Of a stretch of 23,849 nt of DNA, positions 13,799 through 22,099 are shown piece by piece (position 1 is the first letter of the stretch; every line of letters starts with the position of its first letter). A program made the position numbers and the translations under genes. Source of the DNA: UBA2386 sp046306335 (GTDB lineage: Bacteria > Planctomycetota > UBA1135 > UBA2386); assembly GCA_046306335.1 (NCBI GenBank), contig JBKDXM010000132.1:1-23849 (forward strand), read 5' to 3'. Below the pieces are notes generated by a model that was given only the letters and a program-made list of their open reading frames with translations, ran no database searches and had not been told where the DNA came from.

Positions 13799-15931
13799 TC
13801 AGGGCTGCTGCAGGTAGATCAGCAGGCGGTCGTGCACGATCAGCACGAAGTCCTGCCGGCCGTCGCCGTCGAGGTCGCCGACGGCGAGCTCGCGCGGCTC
13901 GGGGCCGGGCTGGCTGCGCGGCGGCGTCTCGAAGACGGGAATCGACAGGGCGCGCTGCAGACCTTGTGCGCCGCCGGCGACGATCTGCACGCCGGGCACG
14001 TCGCGGTCGACGACGGCGACGTCCGGGACGCCGTCGTGGTCGAAGTCGCCGGGGCGCGCCAGCTCGTACGCCGAGGTCTCCAGCGGCGCCTCGTGCGAGG
14101 CGAGCGGCCGCAGGCCGGCGCCGCGCGCGAACGGTACGCGCAGCACGCCGCGCGGGCCGAGCAGCAGCGCGCCGCCCTCGTGCGGCAGCAACTGGGCGAA
14201 GTCGAACGGCGGCGTCTCGATCGCCACGGGCGCGGCGCCGGCGACGACGCGCACCAGCTTGTTGCCCTTGCGGTCGTAGTACAGGCGCGCCGGCTTGCCG
14301 CCGGCGGCGCCGTCGGCGCACAGGCTGATCTCGGCGAGGCCGTCGGGGCCGTTGTCCTGCGCCAGGATGCGCACGCCGCCGTCGGCGCCGAGGCGGAAGG
14401 CGCGGACGAAGCGGTCGCGCGCGGCGAGCAGGGCCGGCGCGCCGTCGACGGCGGCGGCGAGCACCGAGCCTTCGTCGGCCTTCTTGGTGAAGCCGGCGGC
14501 GTCGGCGTTCTTGCCGTCCTTGCGCGCCGCGCCGAGCGTCAGCGTGCGCAGGCCCTCGCCGGGCACCACGAACGCGGCCTCGCGGCCGTCGGCGTCGCCG
14601 AAGTCGCCGACGAGCAGCCGCGTCGGGTCGGCGGGCAGGCGGCCGAGGTCGGCGAGCTTCTGCGGCTCCTTGCCCGGCGCGAGCTGCAGCAGTTGGCCGT
14701 CGCGTTTGTCGTTGCGCGCGATCACCAGAGCGCCGCCGCCGGGCGCCACCGCGACGGCGACCGGCTTGTCGAGGCACGGCAGGCGCTCGGGGAACCGATC
14801 GAGCGGGGCGCTGCCGGGGCACAAGCCGACGGCGTCCTCCTCGGGGCTCGCCAGCACGAGGTCGTTCTTGCCGTCGCCGTCGACGTCGCCGATCGCCAGC
14901 GAGGCGACGCCGGCGAGCGTCGGCAGCGTGCGCACGACGAACGTGCCGTCGCGCCATTCGTGCACCAGCAGTTGCGCGCGGTCGGGCCGGGCCAGCACGA
15001 GGTCGGCGTCGCCGTCGCCGTCGAGGTCGCCGACGGCCGCCGGCAGCGGCTTGCCGCCGGGGTTCTCGCCGAACGGCCACCACGCCAGCGCCGCCTGCTC
15101 GGCGTCGTCGCGCCAGCCGTGCAGCGTCAACCGCTGTGCGGCGCCGGCGATCGTGCCGAGCGCGGGTTTGCCGTCGGCGAGCTTCGCCGCGAACACGTGG
15201 CGCAGGTCGTCGATGCCGGCGATCGACCACGCGTCGAAGCTGCCGTCGCCGCGGCCGCGGCGCAGGCGCAGGTTCATCGCTGCGCCCTTGCCGCCGCCGG
15301 TCATCGCCGCGAGGTCGAGCGCGCCGTCGCCGTCGAGGTCGGCGAGCTGCAGGTCGCGCGTGCCTTCGTCGAGCGGCTCGATCGGCGACAGCTTCGCTTC
15401 GCCGCCGAGCCGTGTGACCCAGCGCAGCTGGCTGCCGTTGGCGACGACGAGGTCGGCCTGGCGGTCGCCGTCGAGGTCGCCGGCGAGCAGCGTCAGGCCG
15501 CGCGGCGTCAGCGCGAGGTCCAACGGCGCCTGCTCCGCTTCCTTGCCGGGATGGCGGATCGACAGCCGGCCGCGCGTGTCGACGACGAGCAGGTCGGGCA
15601 GGCCGTCGCCGTGCACGTCGGCGACGGTGTAGCCGGCGATCTGGCCGTTGGTCGGGATCGGCTGCAACTTGGCTTCGCCCTGCGCGAGGCGCACGGCGAC
15701 CAGCCGGCCGCGGCGGGCGTCGATCGCCACCGCCTCGATGCGGCCGTCGCCGTCGACGTCGACGGCCTGCAGGTTGGCGATGCCGTCGCCGACCTTCTGC
15801 ACGATCGGGCCGGTGAAGCCGAAGCGCGCGCGCCGTTCGGGCGCGATCGGCGGCGGCGTCTGTTGCGCGAGGGCGGACGCCGCGGCGGTGGCGGCGGCGA
15901 CGGTGAGCACGGCGAGCGGCTTGGCGGACAT
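13799..15931 (-). CDS. Secreted FG-GAP/VCBS repeat (beta-propeller) protein
   Basis: The product is 710 aa. The signal peptide ends at about residue 22 (ASALA, then QQTPPP). The rest is built of FG-GAP/VCBS repeats, each carrying a calcium-binding loop of the form DxDxDGxxD. I count nine: residues 58-66, 105-113, 152-160, 198-206, 302-310, 349-357, 443-451 (degenerate), 629-637 and 686-694. Such repeats fold as propeller blades, as in integrin alpha chains, and serve in binding or adhesion outside the cytoplasm. The number suggests one or two propellers. No enzymatic domain is visible. It leads the operon with the 580-aa secreted protein and is divergent from the trypsin-like protease through a 26-bp shared promoter gap. 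The ligand is unknown. Confidence 0.9.
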   Translation of the reverse strand: MSAKPLAVLTVAAATAAASALAQQTPPPIAPERRARFGFTGPIVQKVGDGIANLQAVDVDGDGRIEAVAIDARRGRLVAVRLAQGEAKLQPIPTNGQIAGYTVADVHGDGLPDLLVVDTRGRLSIRHPGKEAEQAPLDLALTPRGLTLLAGDLDGDRQADLVVANGSQLRWVTRLGGEAKLSPIEPLDEGTRDLQLADLDGDGALDLAAMTGGGKGAAMNLRLRRGRGDGSFDAWSIAGIDDLRHVFAAKLADGKPALGTIAGAAQRLTLHGWRDDAEQAALAWWPFGENPGGKPLPAAVGDLDGDGDADLVLARPDRAQLLVHEWRDGTFVVRTLPTLAGVASLAIGDVDGDGKNDLVLASPEEDAVGLCPGSAPLDRFPERLPCLDKPVAVAVAPGGGALVIARNDKRDGQLLQLAPGKEPQKLADLGRLPADPTRLLVGDFGDADGREAAFVVPGEGLRTLTLGAARKDGKNADAAGFTKKADEGSVLAAAVDGAPALLAARDRFVRAFRLGADGGVRILAQDNGPDGLAEISLCADGAAGGKPARLYYDRKGNKLVRVVAGAAPVAIETPPFDFAQLLPHEGGALLLGPRGVLRVPFARGAGLRPLASHEAPLETSAYELARPGDFDHDGVPDVAVVDRDVPGVQIVAGGAQGLQRALSIPVFETPPRSQPGPEPRELAVGDLDGDGRQDFVLIVHDRLLIYLQQP

Positions 15932-15950
15932 CGTCGCCCGACTCTATGCT
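15921..15950 (+). promoter_or_regulatory. Promoter of the trypsin-like protease gene (leaderless type)
   Basis: TTGGCG (15921-15926), an 18-nt spacer and TATGCT (15945-15950) precede ATG 15958 by 7 nt. Transcription would start at or next to the ATG. The -35 lies inside codons 2-4 of the divergent FG-GAP gene, and the -10 overlaps that gene's own -10 by 2 bp. Confidence 0.6.
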
Positions 15951-15970
15951 CGCGCGGATGCTCGCTGCAA
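15941..15970 (-). promoter_or_regulatory. Promoter of the FG-GAP operon (near-leaderless type)
   Basis: On the minus strand, TTGCAG (plus 15965-15970) and TAGAGT (plus 15941-15946) are 18 nt apart. The start codon at 15931 follows the -10 after 9 nt. The -35 lies inside codons 3-5 of the protease gene on the other strand. Confidence 0.55.
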
Positions 15971-16914
15971 TCATCGCCGCGCTGTTCGTCTGCCCGCCGC
16001 AGGATCCGACGCCTTCGAAGCCCGCCGACGCCGCGCCGGTGCGCGCCGACGCCGTCGAGGCGCTGGAACTCGGCAACGGCTGCCGCATCCAGGGCCGCGT
16101 GCTGCGCACCACCGACCAGTTGCTCTTCGTCGACGTCGGCTATGACGTGCTCAAGGTCCCGGTCGCCGCCGTCGTGCGCCGCGAGACCGTCGACGGCAAA
16201 CGCAGCGGCGCGGTCGAGAAGCGGGCGCTGTGGGCGCGCGCCGACCTGCCGGAACTGAGCGTCGCCGAGGGTGCCAAGCGCATGGGCGAGGCGGTCGTCA
16301 AGATCGAGGCCGCCGGCGGCCAGGGCTCGGGCTTCGTCACGCACCCTGACGGCTGGGTCGTGACCAACTTCCACGTCGTCGCGCGCGAACTGGAGGTCGA
16401 CGTCGTGGTCTATCCGGTCGGCAAGGCCGGCATGGACCCGCGCACCGTGCGCAAGTGCAAGGTCGCCGCGATCAACCCGAGCATGGACCTCGCGCTGGTC
16501 AAGATGGAGCCGCCGGCCGACCTCGCGCTGAAGACCGTCTATCTGGGCGACAGCGACGCCATGCGCGTCGGCGACACGGTGTACGCGATCGGCGCGCCGA
16601 TCGGCCTCGACCGCACCGTCAGCAGCGGCATCATCAGCGTCACCAACCGCACGGTCGAAGGCCGCTGCCACTTCCAGATCACCACGCCGATCAATCCCGG
16701 CAACTCGGGCGGCCCGCTGTTCAACCTGCGCGGCGAGGTCGTCGGCGTGAACTGCGCCGGCTACATGGGCATGCAGGGCCTCAACTTCGCGATCCCGACC
16801 AAGCAGGTCGTCGACTTCCTCGACAACCGCGACGCCTTCGCGCTCGACAACACGCGCAGCGAGAACGGCTATCACTACCTGCCCGCGCCGCAGAAGCCGA
16901 AGCCGGCGAAGTGA
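15958..16914 (+). CDS. Secreted trypsin-like serine protease (HtrA/S1C-like, no PDZ domain)
   Basis: The product is 318 aa from ATG 15958. A short hydrophobic start (LAAIIAALFVCPPQ) indicates export. Residues about 33-76 (VEALELGNGCRIQGRVLRTTDQLLFVDVGYDVLKVPVAAVV) form a small beta domain not typical of HtrA. The protease domain covers about 105-300. The catalytic triad is seen as His139 in VVTNFHVV, Asp177 in NPSMDLALVKM, and Ser250 in NPGNSGGPLFN. These motifs match DegP/DegS-type proteases, which degrade or process envelope proteins, but no PDZ domain follows; the protein ends in a short Pro/Lys-rich tail. It shares a compact divergent promoter with the FG-GAP operon, which may supply substrates or partners (inference). 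ATG 15946 is possible but overlaps the -10. Confidence 0.9.
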   Translation: MLAAIIAALFVCPPQDPTPSKPADAAPVRADAVEALELGNGCRIQGRVLRTTDQLLFVDVGYDVLKVPVAAVVRRETVDGKRSGAVEKRALWARADLPELSVAEGAKRMGEAVVKIEAAGGQGSGFVTHPDGWVVTNFHVVARELEVDVVVYPVGKAGMDPRTVRKCKVAAINPSMDLALVKMEPPADLALKTVYLGDSDAMRVGDTVYAIGAPIGLDRTVSSGIISVTNRTVEGRCHFQITTPINPGNSGGPLFNLRGEVVGVNCAGYMGMQGLNFAIPTKQVVDFLDNRDAFALDNTRSENGYHYLPAPQKPKPAK

Positions 16915-17494
16915 TGGCGTGGCGCTGCGGCCGAATCGGGCATGGCGGTTTGGCGCGTAGAACGGGTCGGCCCATATGGCGCGCGCGCCGGTGACGCAGT
17001 CCGGGCCGTCGCCGTCTCATGCGCTCATGGCGTTTGGGCCGTGCGTCCTCGGCGTTGCGGCGGCGCTCGCGGCTCGACCCCGGTCGTGGGCGAGTTGCCG
17101 GTCGGGCAGCTGGGGGCCGCATACGCCGTAGGGACGCGAGGTCGAGGTCGTGGCGGGCACCGCGACCCGGTTGTGCGCACCCGGCGACGGCCAGCGTGCA
17201 GGTGGCCACGGCGGGCATGGGGCGTTGCGGTCGCCGGGTGACGACGCTGGCGCGGCGCCCGGCTGCGTTGCGCGCCATGCAACCCGTCCGACTGCAGCGC
17301 GTGGATCGCGCCGCCGTGGGCCTGGGTAGCGCCAGTGGCCCCATTCGGTCGTGTTGTCGCTCGTCCGCAACGTCCGCCGTCGGGCCTTGACGCCACGGGA
17401 GGTCGGCTCGACCGTGTTGCGCTGCCGCGCCCGGCCCGGCGGCGTCCGCGCATTGGCGGGCGCGCGGAACGGGTCGGCGCACCGCCAACTCGCC
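16915..17494. other. Long intergenic region (about 580 nt) with no recognisable gene
   Basis: Frames crossing this region give only low-complexity Arg/Gly/Ala-rich translations with no signal, motif or credible start. I see no tRNA-like cloverleaf. A 12-nt direct repeat GAACGGGTCGGC occurs near each end (16960-16971 and 17467-17478), each shortly preceded by TTGGCG (16950-16955 and 17453-17458). Short dyads are present, for example GTTGC/GCAAC at 17267-17283 and GGCCA/TGGCC near 17190-17208. It may be a long leader, a small RNA, or a decayed gene; nothing decides between these. Confidence 0.5.
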
Positions 17495-19348
17495 ATGCCC
17501 AACCTCGCCTTCCGCCACCTCCTCGCCGCCGCGTCGCTCGCCTGCGCCGCCAGCGCGCAGACCATCACCTGGGGCCCCGTGCTGCCGAGCACGTCGCCGA
17601 CCGACGTCAGCGTGCAGGGCGCGCTCGTCGTCGCGCGCAACGCGCACCAGCCCAACATCGCGGCGATCTCGCCGACGGTCAACGGCGTGACCTTCACCGG
17701 CGCGTGGGCGCCGACCGGGTGGGCCGGGTTCATCACCGGCGGCCTCGGCAACTCGACGACCGGCAACGCCGACTTCAACAACCTGCTCGGCACTTCGCTG
17801 GCGATGCAGACGGCGGCGGCGGCCAACCCGTCGGTCTGGGGCGGCATCCGCATCGACAACCTCGCGCAGCTGGTCGCCGGCCGCACGTACGCGATCCAGG
17901 TCTGGTACACCGACCAGCGCACCGGCACGGCGACCAACGTCCTGTACGACCGCGTCACGACGCTGAGCTCGGCCTACGGCACGGCGACGCTGGTCGGCGG
18001 GGAGGTCACCAACCTCGGGGCCATGCTGCAAGGACCGCTGTCCGGCCCGCTGGAGGCCGACCCGGACAATGCGCCGGCGGTTTCGTCGCCGGACACCGTG
18101 TTCGGCTCGCACTGCACGGGCACGTTCACGTACGTGCCGGGCGCCGAGACGTGGCTGCTCGTCCGGGGCTCGCACCCGCTCGCGTCCAACGTCACCGCGC
18201 CGCACATCACCGCGCTGCAGATCCGCGACCTCTCCGCCGCGTACCACCAGAGCTACGGCAGCGGTTGCTACGACTTCAACCTCGACCGCACCAACCTGCT
18301 CTCCGCGTTCGCGGGCACGCCGGCCGCCAAGGCGGCGCTCGACGGCAACGCGCTGTCGTTCGTGCTGACCGGCAGCGGCTACGTGGCGCTCTGGCTGCCA
18401 GGCGTCGCCAGCGCGCTGTACGTGCCGCCGACGGCCGCGGCGACGATCGTCGCCAATGCCGACGACACCACGACGACGTTCGCGACGTCCGTTCCCGTGC
18501 CGGTGCCCGGCGGCACGACCGCGCAGTGGACGGTTTCGTCCAATGGCGTGCTGACCGCCGGCGCGACCGGCAACCAGGGCACCGCCTTCAACGCGTCGCT
18601 CGCCGCCACGGCCCCGGCGACCGGCCTCGCCTGGTACAACTGGCGCGACTTCAACCCGGCTCTGGCGAACAGCGGCAAGGTCAAGACCGAGGAGGCCAAC
18701 GGCGTGCTCTACGTCACGTTCGACGGCGTCTACGAGTTCGGCACGGCCAACCCGACGACCTTCCAGTGGCAGGTCAACCTCGCCACCGGCGAGGTCACGA
18801 TGGTGTGGGTCAGCATGGCCGTCACCGTGAACACCACGACGGTGGTCGTCGGCGGCACGCTCGCGGGCGCCGGCCCGACGCCGACCTCGTCCAACTTCGC
18901 GACGGCGACGCCGTTCGTCATGGGGCCGGCTATCACGCTGGCGCCGCTGACGCTCGCGGCGTCCCCAGCGCCGGTGATCAATCCGAGCACGAACGTCACC
19001 TACACCATCAGCAACATCCCCGAGTTCGCGCCGGCCTCGGGCGTGTACGTCTCGGCCCTGTACTTCAGCGTCAACCCGGTCCCGGCGGGCATCGACCTGA
19101 CCGGTCTGCTGGCCAACCTGCCGGGCTGCCGTGCCTACATCGGCACGCTCGACGTCGGCTTCGCCGCGGTCACGTTCGCGCCGACCAGCACGTTTCCGTT
19201 CACGTTCAGCGCGCCGGCCTTCGCCCCGGGCACGACCCTCGCCGCGCAGGCGGTGTCGCTGTTCGACCCGAACGCGCCCCTGGTCAACGGCGCCAACGGC
19301 GGCTTCGTGTTCAGCAACGGCGTGCTGAGCGTCGCGCAGCTGCAGTAG
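17495..19348 (+). CDS. Secreted protein of unknown function, beta-rich (617 aa)
   Basis: The start ATG 17495 gives a signal peptide (MPNLAFRHLLAAASLACAASA, then QTITWGPV) with Gln at +1. Longer readings from 17351 add an Arg-rich piece before the signal and are rejected. The mature protein is rich in Thr, Ala, Val and Gly and low in charge, typical of extracellular beta-sandwich proteins. Segments that may be separate domains are about 20-220 (ending GCTG-like loops such as SHCTGTFTYVPGAETWLLVRG), about 245-330 (YGSGCYDFNLDRTNLLSAF...SGYVALWLPG), a central TTAQWTVSSNGVLTAGATGNQGTAF part with YEFGTANPTTFQWQVNLATGEVTMVW, and a C-terminal domain from about 490. This style is common among planctomycete secreted proteins. 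No catalytic motif or known domain is recognised. Confidence 0.8.
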   Translation: MPNLAFRHLLAAASLACAASAQTITWGPVLPSTSPTDVSVQGALVVARNAHQPNIAAISPTVNGVTFTGAWAPTGWAGFITGGLGNSTTGNADFNNLLGTSLAMQTAAAANPSVWGGIRIDNLAQLVAGRTYAIQVWYTDQRTGTATNVLYDRVTTLSSAYGTATLVGGEVTNLGAMLQGPLSGPLEADPDNAPAVSSPDTVFGSHCTGTFTYVPGAETWLLVRGSHPLASNVTAPHITALQIRDLSAAYHQSYGSGCYDFNLDRTNLLSAFAGTPAAKAALDGNALSFVLTGSGYVALWLPGVASALYVPPTAAATIVANADDTTTTFATSVPVPVPGGTTAQWTVSSNGVLTAGATGNQGTAFNASLAATAPATGLAWYNWRDFNPALANSGKVKTEEANGVLYVTFDGVYEFGTANPTTFQWQVNLATGEVTMVWVSMAVTVNTTTVVVGGTLAGAGPTPTSSNFATATPFVMGPAITLAPLTLAASPAPVINPSTNVTYTISNIPEFAPASGVYVSALYFSVNPVPAGIDLTGLLANLPGCRAYIGTLDVGFAAVTFAPTSTFPFTFSAPAFAPGTTLAAQAVSLFDPNAPLVNGANGGFVFSNGVLSVAQLQ

Positions 19349-19366
19349 GCGGCTGCCGGCCGTCCT

Positions 19367-19396
19367 CGCGCGCCCGCCGTCGCACGGCGGCGCGCG
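19367..19396 (+). terminator. Strong hairpin after the 617-aa secreted protein gene
   Basis: CGCGCGCCCGCCGT (19367-19380) pairs with ACGGCGGCGCGCG (19384-19396) as 13 bp with one bulged C and a 3-nt loop, 18 nt after the stop. It has no U-run. It sits directly before the -10-like box of the peptidase gene, so it could end the upstream transcript. Confidence 0.6.
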
Positions 19397-19401
19397 GCGC
19401 G

Positions 19402-19407
19402 TAGCAT
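19402..19407 (+). promoter_or_regulatory. Possible -10 box TAGCAT for the M14 peptidase gene
   Basis: TAGCAT lies 13 nt before ATG 19421 and overlaps the upstream in-frame ATG 19406, which argues for 19421 as the real start. No Shine-Dalgarno or convincing -35 is seen. Confidence 0.4.
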
Positions 19408-19420
19408 GGCCGCAACCGCC

Positions 19421-22099
19421 ATGCCGTCGCCGCATCGCCTCGTCCCGTTCCTGCTGGCGCTCGCCGCCGCCCCGCTCGCCGCCCAGGCGCCGAGCCCCGT
19501 CGCGTTCCTCGGCCACGAGGTCGGCGCCGACTACAAGCTCTGCAACTACACCGACATGGTGCGGTACTTCGGGGCCGTCGCCGCGGCCACCGACCGCATG
19601 CAGCTCGTCGACATCGGGCCGACGAGCTACGGCCAGCGCATGACGATGGCGGTGATCAGCTCGCCGGCGAACCTCGCGCGGCTGGAGCGGCTGCGCGCGA
19701 TCAGCGTGGCGATGTCGCGCGGCGAGGGCGTCGCGCCGCAGGACGTCGCCGCGCTGTGCGACGAAGGCCGCGCGGTCGTCTGGATCGACGCCGGCCTGCA
19801 CAGCACCGAGGCGATCGCCGGCCAGAACCTCATCGAGCTGGTCTGGCAGATGTGCTCGCGCGACGACACCGAGGTCCGCCGCATCCTCGACGAGGTGGTG
19901 CTGCTCGCCTGCCCGGTCAATCCCGACGGCTACGAGCTGGTGTGCAACGCCTACCGCGCGACGCGCAGCATGACGATCCCGGTGCTCTACCAGCGCTACA
20001 TCGGGCACGACAACAACCGCGACTTCTACGCCTGCAACCAGATCGAGGCGCAGAACGTCAACCGCGTCTTCTACCGCGATTGGCGCCCGCAAATCGTCTA
20101 CAATCACCACCAGACGGCGCCGAAGGACACCATCCTCTTCACGCCGCCGTTCCGCGACCCGCACAACTACCTCGTCGACCCGATGGTGGTGCGCGGCATC
20201 GAGATCGTCAGCGCGCACATGAACCAGCGCTTCGCCGCCGAGGGCAAGCCGGGCGTCATCTCGCGCAGCGGCGCGCCGTACTCGGGCTGGTGGAATGGCG
20301 GCCTGCGCTCGACGAACTACTTCCACAACATCATCGGCATCCTGACCGAGGCGTTCGGCCGGCCGGAGCCGACGCCGGTCGGGCAGCCGCTGGAGCGCCG
20401 CCTGCCGTACGGCGACTACCCGGACCCGGTGCCGGCGCAGGTCTGGCACGCGCGCCAGACGGTCGAGTACCTGCAGACCGCCAACTTCGCGATCCTCGAC
20501 TACGCCGCGCGCTACCGCCGGGAACTGCTGCGCGACATGCACACGATGGCGACGCGCGCGATCGCCCGCGGCCGCCGCGACCACTGGACGCCGACGCCGG
20601 CGCTCGTCGAGGCGGCGCGGCGGCGGGACGACCCGGACAGCGTGTTCAAGGATCCGGCGCTGCGCGATCCGCGCGTGTACGTGCTGCGCAGCGACCAGCC
20701 GGACTGGGCGGCGGCGCAGCGCATGGCGCGCGCGCTGATGCGGTGCGGCGTCGTCGTGCACCGCGCCAAGGCGGCGTTCCAGATGAACGGCGCGACCATG
20801 CCGGCGGGCAGCTACGTGGTGAAGACCGACCAGGCCTACCGCGCGCACGTGCTCGACCAGTTCGAGCCGCAGTGGCACCCGGACGACGTCAAGGACGGCA
20901 AGCCCGTGCCGCCGTACGACGCCGCCGGCTGGACGCTGGCGCTGCAGTTCGACGTGCAGGTCGAGCGCGCGTTCGAGTCGGTCGAGGGGCCGTTCGAGCC
21001 GCTGCCGGCCTGGCCGGGCTTCGCGCCGGCGCCGGCGCCGGCGGCCGTGGTTGCGGGCGCGTGCTGGCAGCTCGATCCGCGCGACTCGCACACGGTGGTC
21101 GCGGTCAACCGCCTGCTCGCCGCCGGCTGCAAGGTCGAGTGGCAGCAGGTCGAAGCGGCGGTCGGCGTGTACCACGTCGAACCGACCGCCGCCGCGGGCG
21201 AAGTGCTCGCCGCCTGCGCGCAGGAGCTCGGCGTCGCCGCCACGGTGGCGACGGCCGGCTCCGGCGGCGCGCCGGTGCGGCCGGCGCGCGTCGGCCTGTT
21301 CGACGTCTTCGGCGGCCACATGCCGACCGGTTGGGACCAGTGGCTGCTGCAGGAGTTCGGCTTCCCGGTGCAGCAGGTCTGGGGCGACCGCGTGCAGGCC
21401 GGCGACCTGCGCAAGGACTTCGACGTGCTGGTGTTCCACACCGGCCTGCCGGGGCCGCGCGACCTCGAGCGCGCCGCGCGCGCGCGCGACGAGCAGAACC
21501 TCGAGGTCCTCGCCAAGGCGCTGCCGCCGTTCGAGGACTGGAGCAACCTCGCGTCCCGCGCCACGAAGCTGACCGGCGACAAGGCGATCCCGGCGCTGCG
21601 CGCGTTCGTCGAGCAGGGCGGCACGCTGATCGCGCTCGGCGGCGAGGTCGAGAAGGTCGTGCGCCAGTTCGACCTGCCGGTGAAGGTCGGCGTGCACCTG
21701 CCCGATCCCGAAGTCGACGGCGGCGAGCGCAAGGCGCAGCGCGAGGAGTACTACGTGCCGGGCTCGCTGCTCGCGATCGAGGTCGACACCGCGCACCCGA
21801 CGGCGCGCGGCGCGTCGCGCGAGCTGTCGGCGATGGTCAACGGCAACTCGACGGTGCTCGCGGTCACCGACCCGAAGGCCCCGATCGACGTCGTCGCGCG
21901 CTACCGCGACGCCGACACGCTGGTCAGCGGCTGGGCGATCGGCGAGGAACTGCTGGTCGGCAAGGCCGCGGCGCTGTGCGCGCGCGTCGGCAAGGGCCGC
22001 GTGCTGCTGTACGGCGCCGACGTCACCTACCGCGGCCAGCCGCTCGGCACGTTCAAGCTGTTCTTCCAGGCGATCCTGACGGCGACCGAGGGGCAGTGA
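19421..22099 (+). CDS. Secreted M14-family zinc metallopeptidase with C-terminal amidotransferase-like domain
   Basis: The product is 892 aa. The signal peptide ends at LAAQAPSP. The M14 (carboxypeptidase A-like) domain covers about residues 35-345. Zinc ligands are His127 and Glu130 in GLHSTE and His229 or His230 in YNHHQT. The substrate-binding Asn-Arg pair is in GHDNNRDFY, and the catalytic glutamate is Glu310 in GILTEAFG. A middle region (about 420-620) and a C-terminal region starting near 623 (RVGLFDVFGGHMPTGWDQWLL...LVFHTG...FVEQGGTLIALGG) have the look of a class-I glutamine-amidotransferase-like fold, without a clear catalytic cysteine. It probably trims peptides or cell-wall fragments outside the cytoplasm. 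The stop overlaps the start of the hemerythrin-like gene (GTGA), so expression is likely coupled. Confidence 0.9.
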   Translation: MPSPHRLVPFLLALAAAPLAAQAPSPVAFLGHEVGADYKLCNYTDMVRYFGAVAAATDRMQLVDIGPTSYGQRMTMAVISSPANLARLERLRAISVAMSRGEGVAPQDVAALCDEGRAVVWIDAGLHSTEAIAGQNLIELVWQMCSRDDTEVRRILDEVVLLACPVNPDGYELVCNAYRATRSMTIPVLYQRYIGHDNNRDFYACNQIEAQNVNRVFYRDWRPQIVYNHHQTAPKDTILFTPPFRDPHNYLVDPMVVRGIEIVSAHMNQRFAAEGKPGVISRSGAPYSGWWNGGLRSTNYFHNIIGILTEAFGRPEPTPVGQPLERRLPYGDYPDPVPAQVWHARQTVEYLQTANFAILDYAARYRRELLRDMHTMATRAIARGRRDHWTPTPALVEAARRRDDPDSVFKDPALRDPRVYVLRSDQPDWAAAQRMARALMRCGVVVHRAKAAFQMNGATMPAGSYVVKTDQAYRAHVLDQFEPQWHPDDVKDGKPVPPYDAAGWTLALQFDVQVERAFESVEGPFEPLPAWPGFAPAPAPAAVVAGACWQLDPRDSHTVVAVNRLLAAGCKVEWQQVEAAVGVYHVEPTAAAGEVLAACAQELGVAATVATAGSGGAPVRPARVGLFDVFGGHMPTGWDQWLLQEFGFPVQQVWGDRVQAGDLRKDFDVLVFHTGLPGPRDLERAARARDEQNLEVLAKALPPFEDWSNLASRATKLTGDKAIPALRAFVEQGGTLIALGGEVEKVVRQFDLPVKVGVHLPDPEVDGGERKAQREEYYVPGSLLAIEVDTAHPTARGASRELSAMVNGNSTVLAVTDPKAPIDVVARYRDADTLVSGWAIGEELLVGKAAALCARVGKGRVLLYGADVTYRGQPLGTFKLFFQAILTATEGQ

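Noticed and set aside
13861..15760. Dispersed near-identical DNA repeats of the type GTCGCCGTCGAGGTCG
   Set aside because: They are explained by the repeated calcium-binding loops (DLDGDG) encoded on the minus strand, not by a DNA-level repeat or CRISPR array.
15946..15957. ATG 15946 as start of the protease
   Set aside because: It overlaps the -10 box TATGCT, so it could not be in the transcript from that promoter. ATG 15958 fits better.
11997..16112. Minus-strand frame of 1371 codons that could be read as one giant protein
   Set aside because: The part upstream of 13739 is a frame-shifted, Arg-rich shadow of the FG-GAP gene. The real gene starts at ATG 13739 with a signal peptide.
13760..16258. 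Plus-strand frame of 832 codons antisense to the FG-GAP gene
   Set aside because: It is the mirror of the repeated calcium-loop codons and has no independent motif.
16942..17241. Possible small gene of 99 codons in the long intergenic region
   Set aside because: No Shine-Dalgarno or -10 box, an Arg/Gly-rich translation and no recognisable domain.
16781..21796. Minus-strand open frame of 1671 codons
   Set aside because: It is antisense to the 617-aa protein and the M14 peptidase, both well supported. Its composition is His/Arg/Asp-rich shadow sequence.
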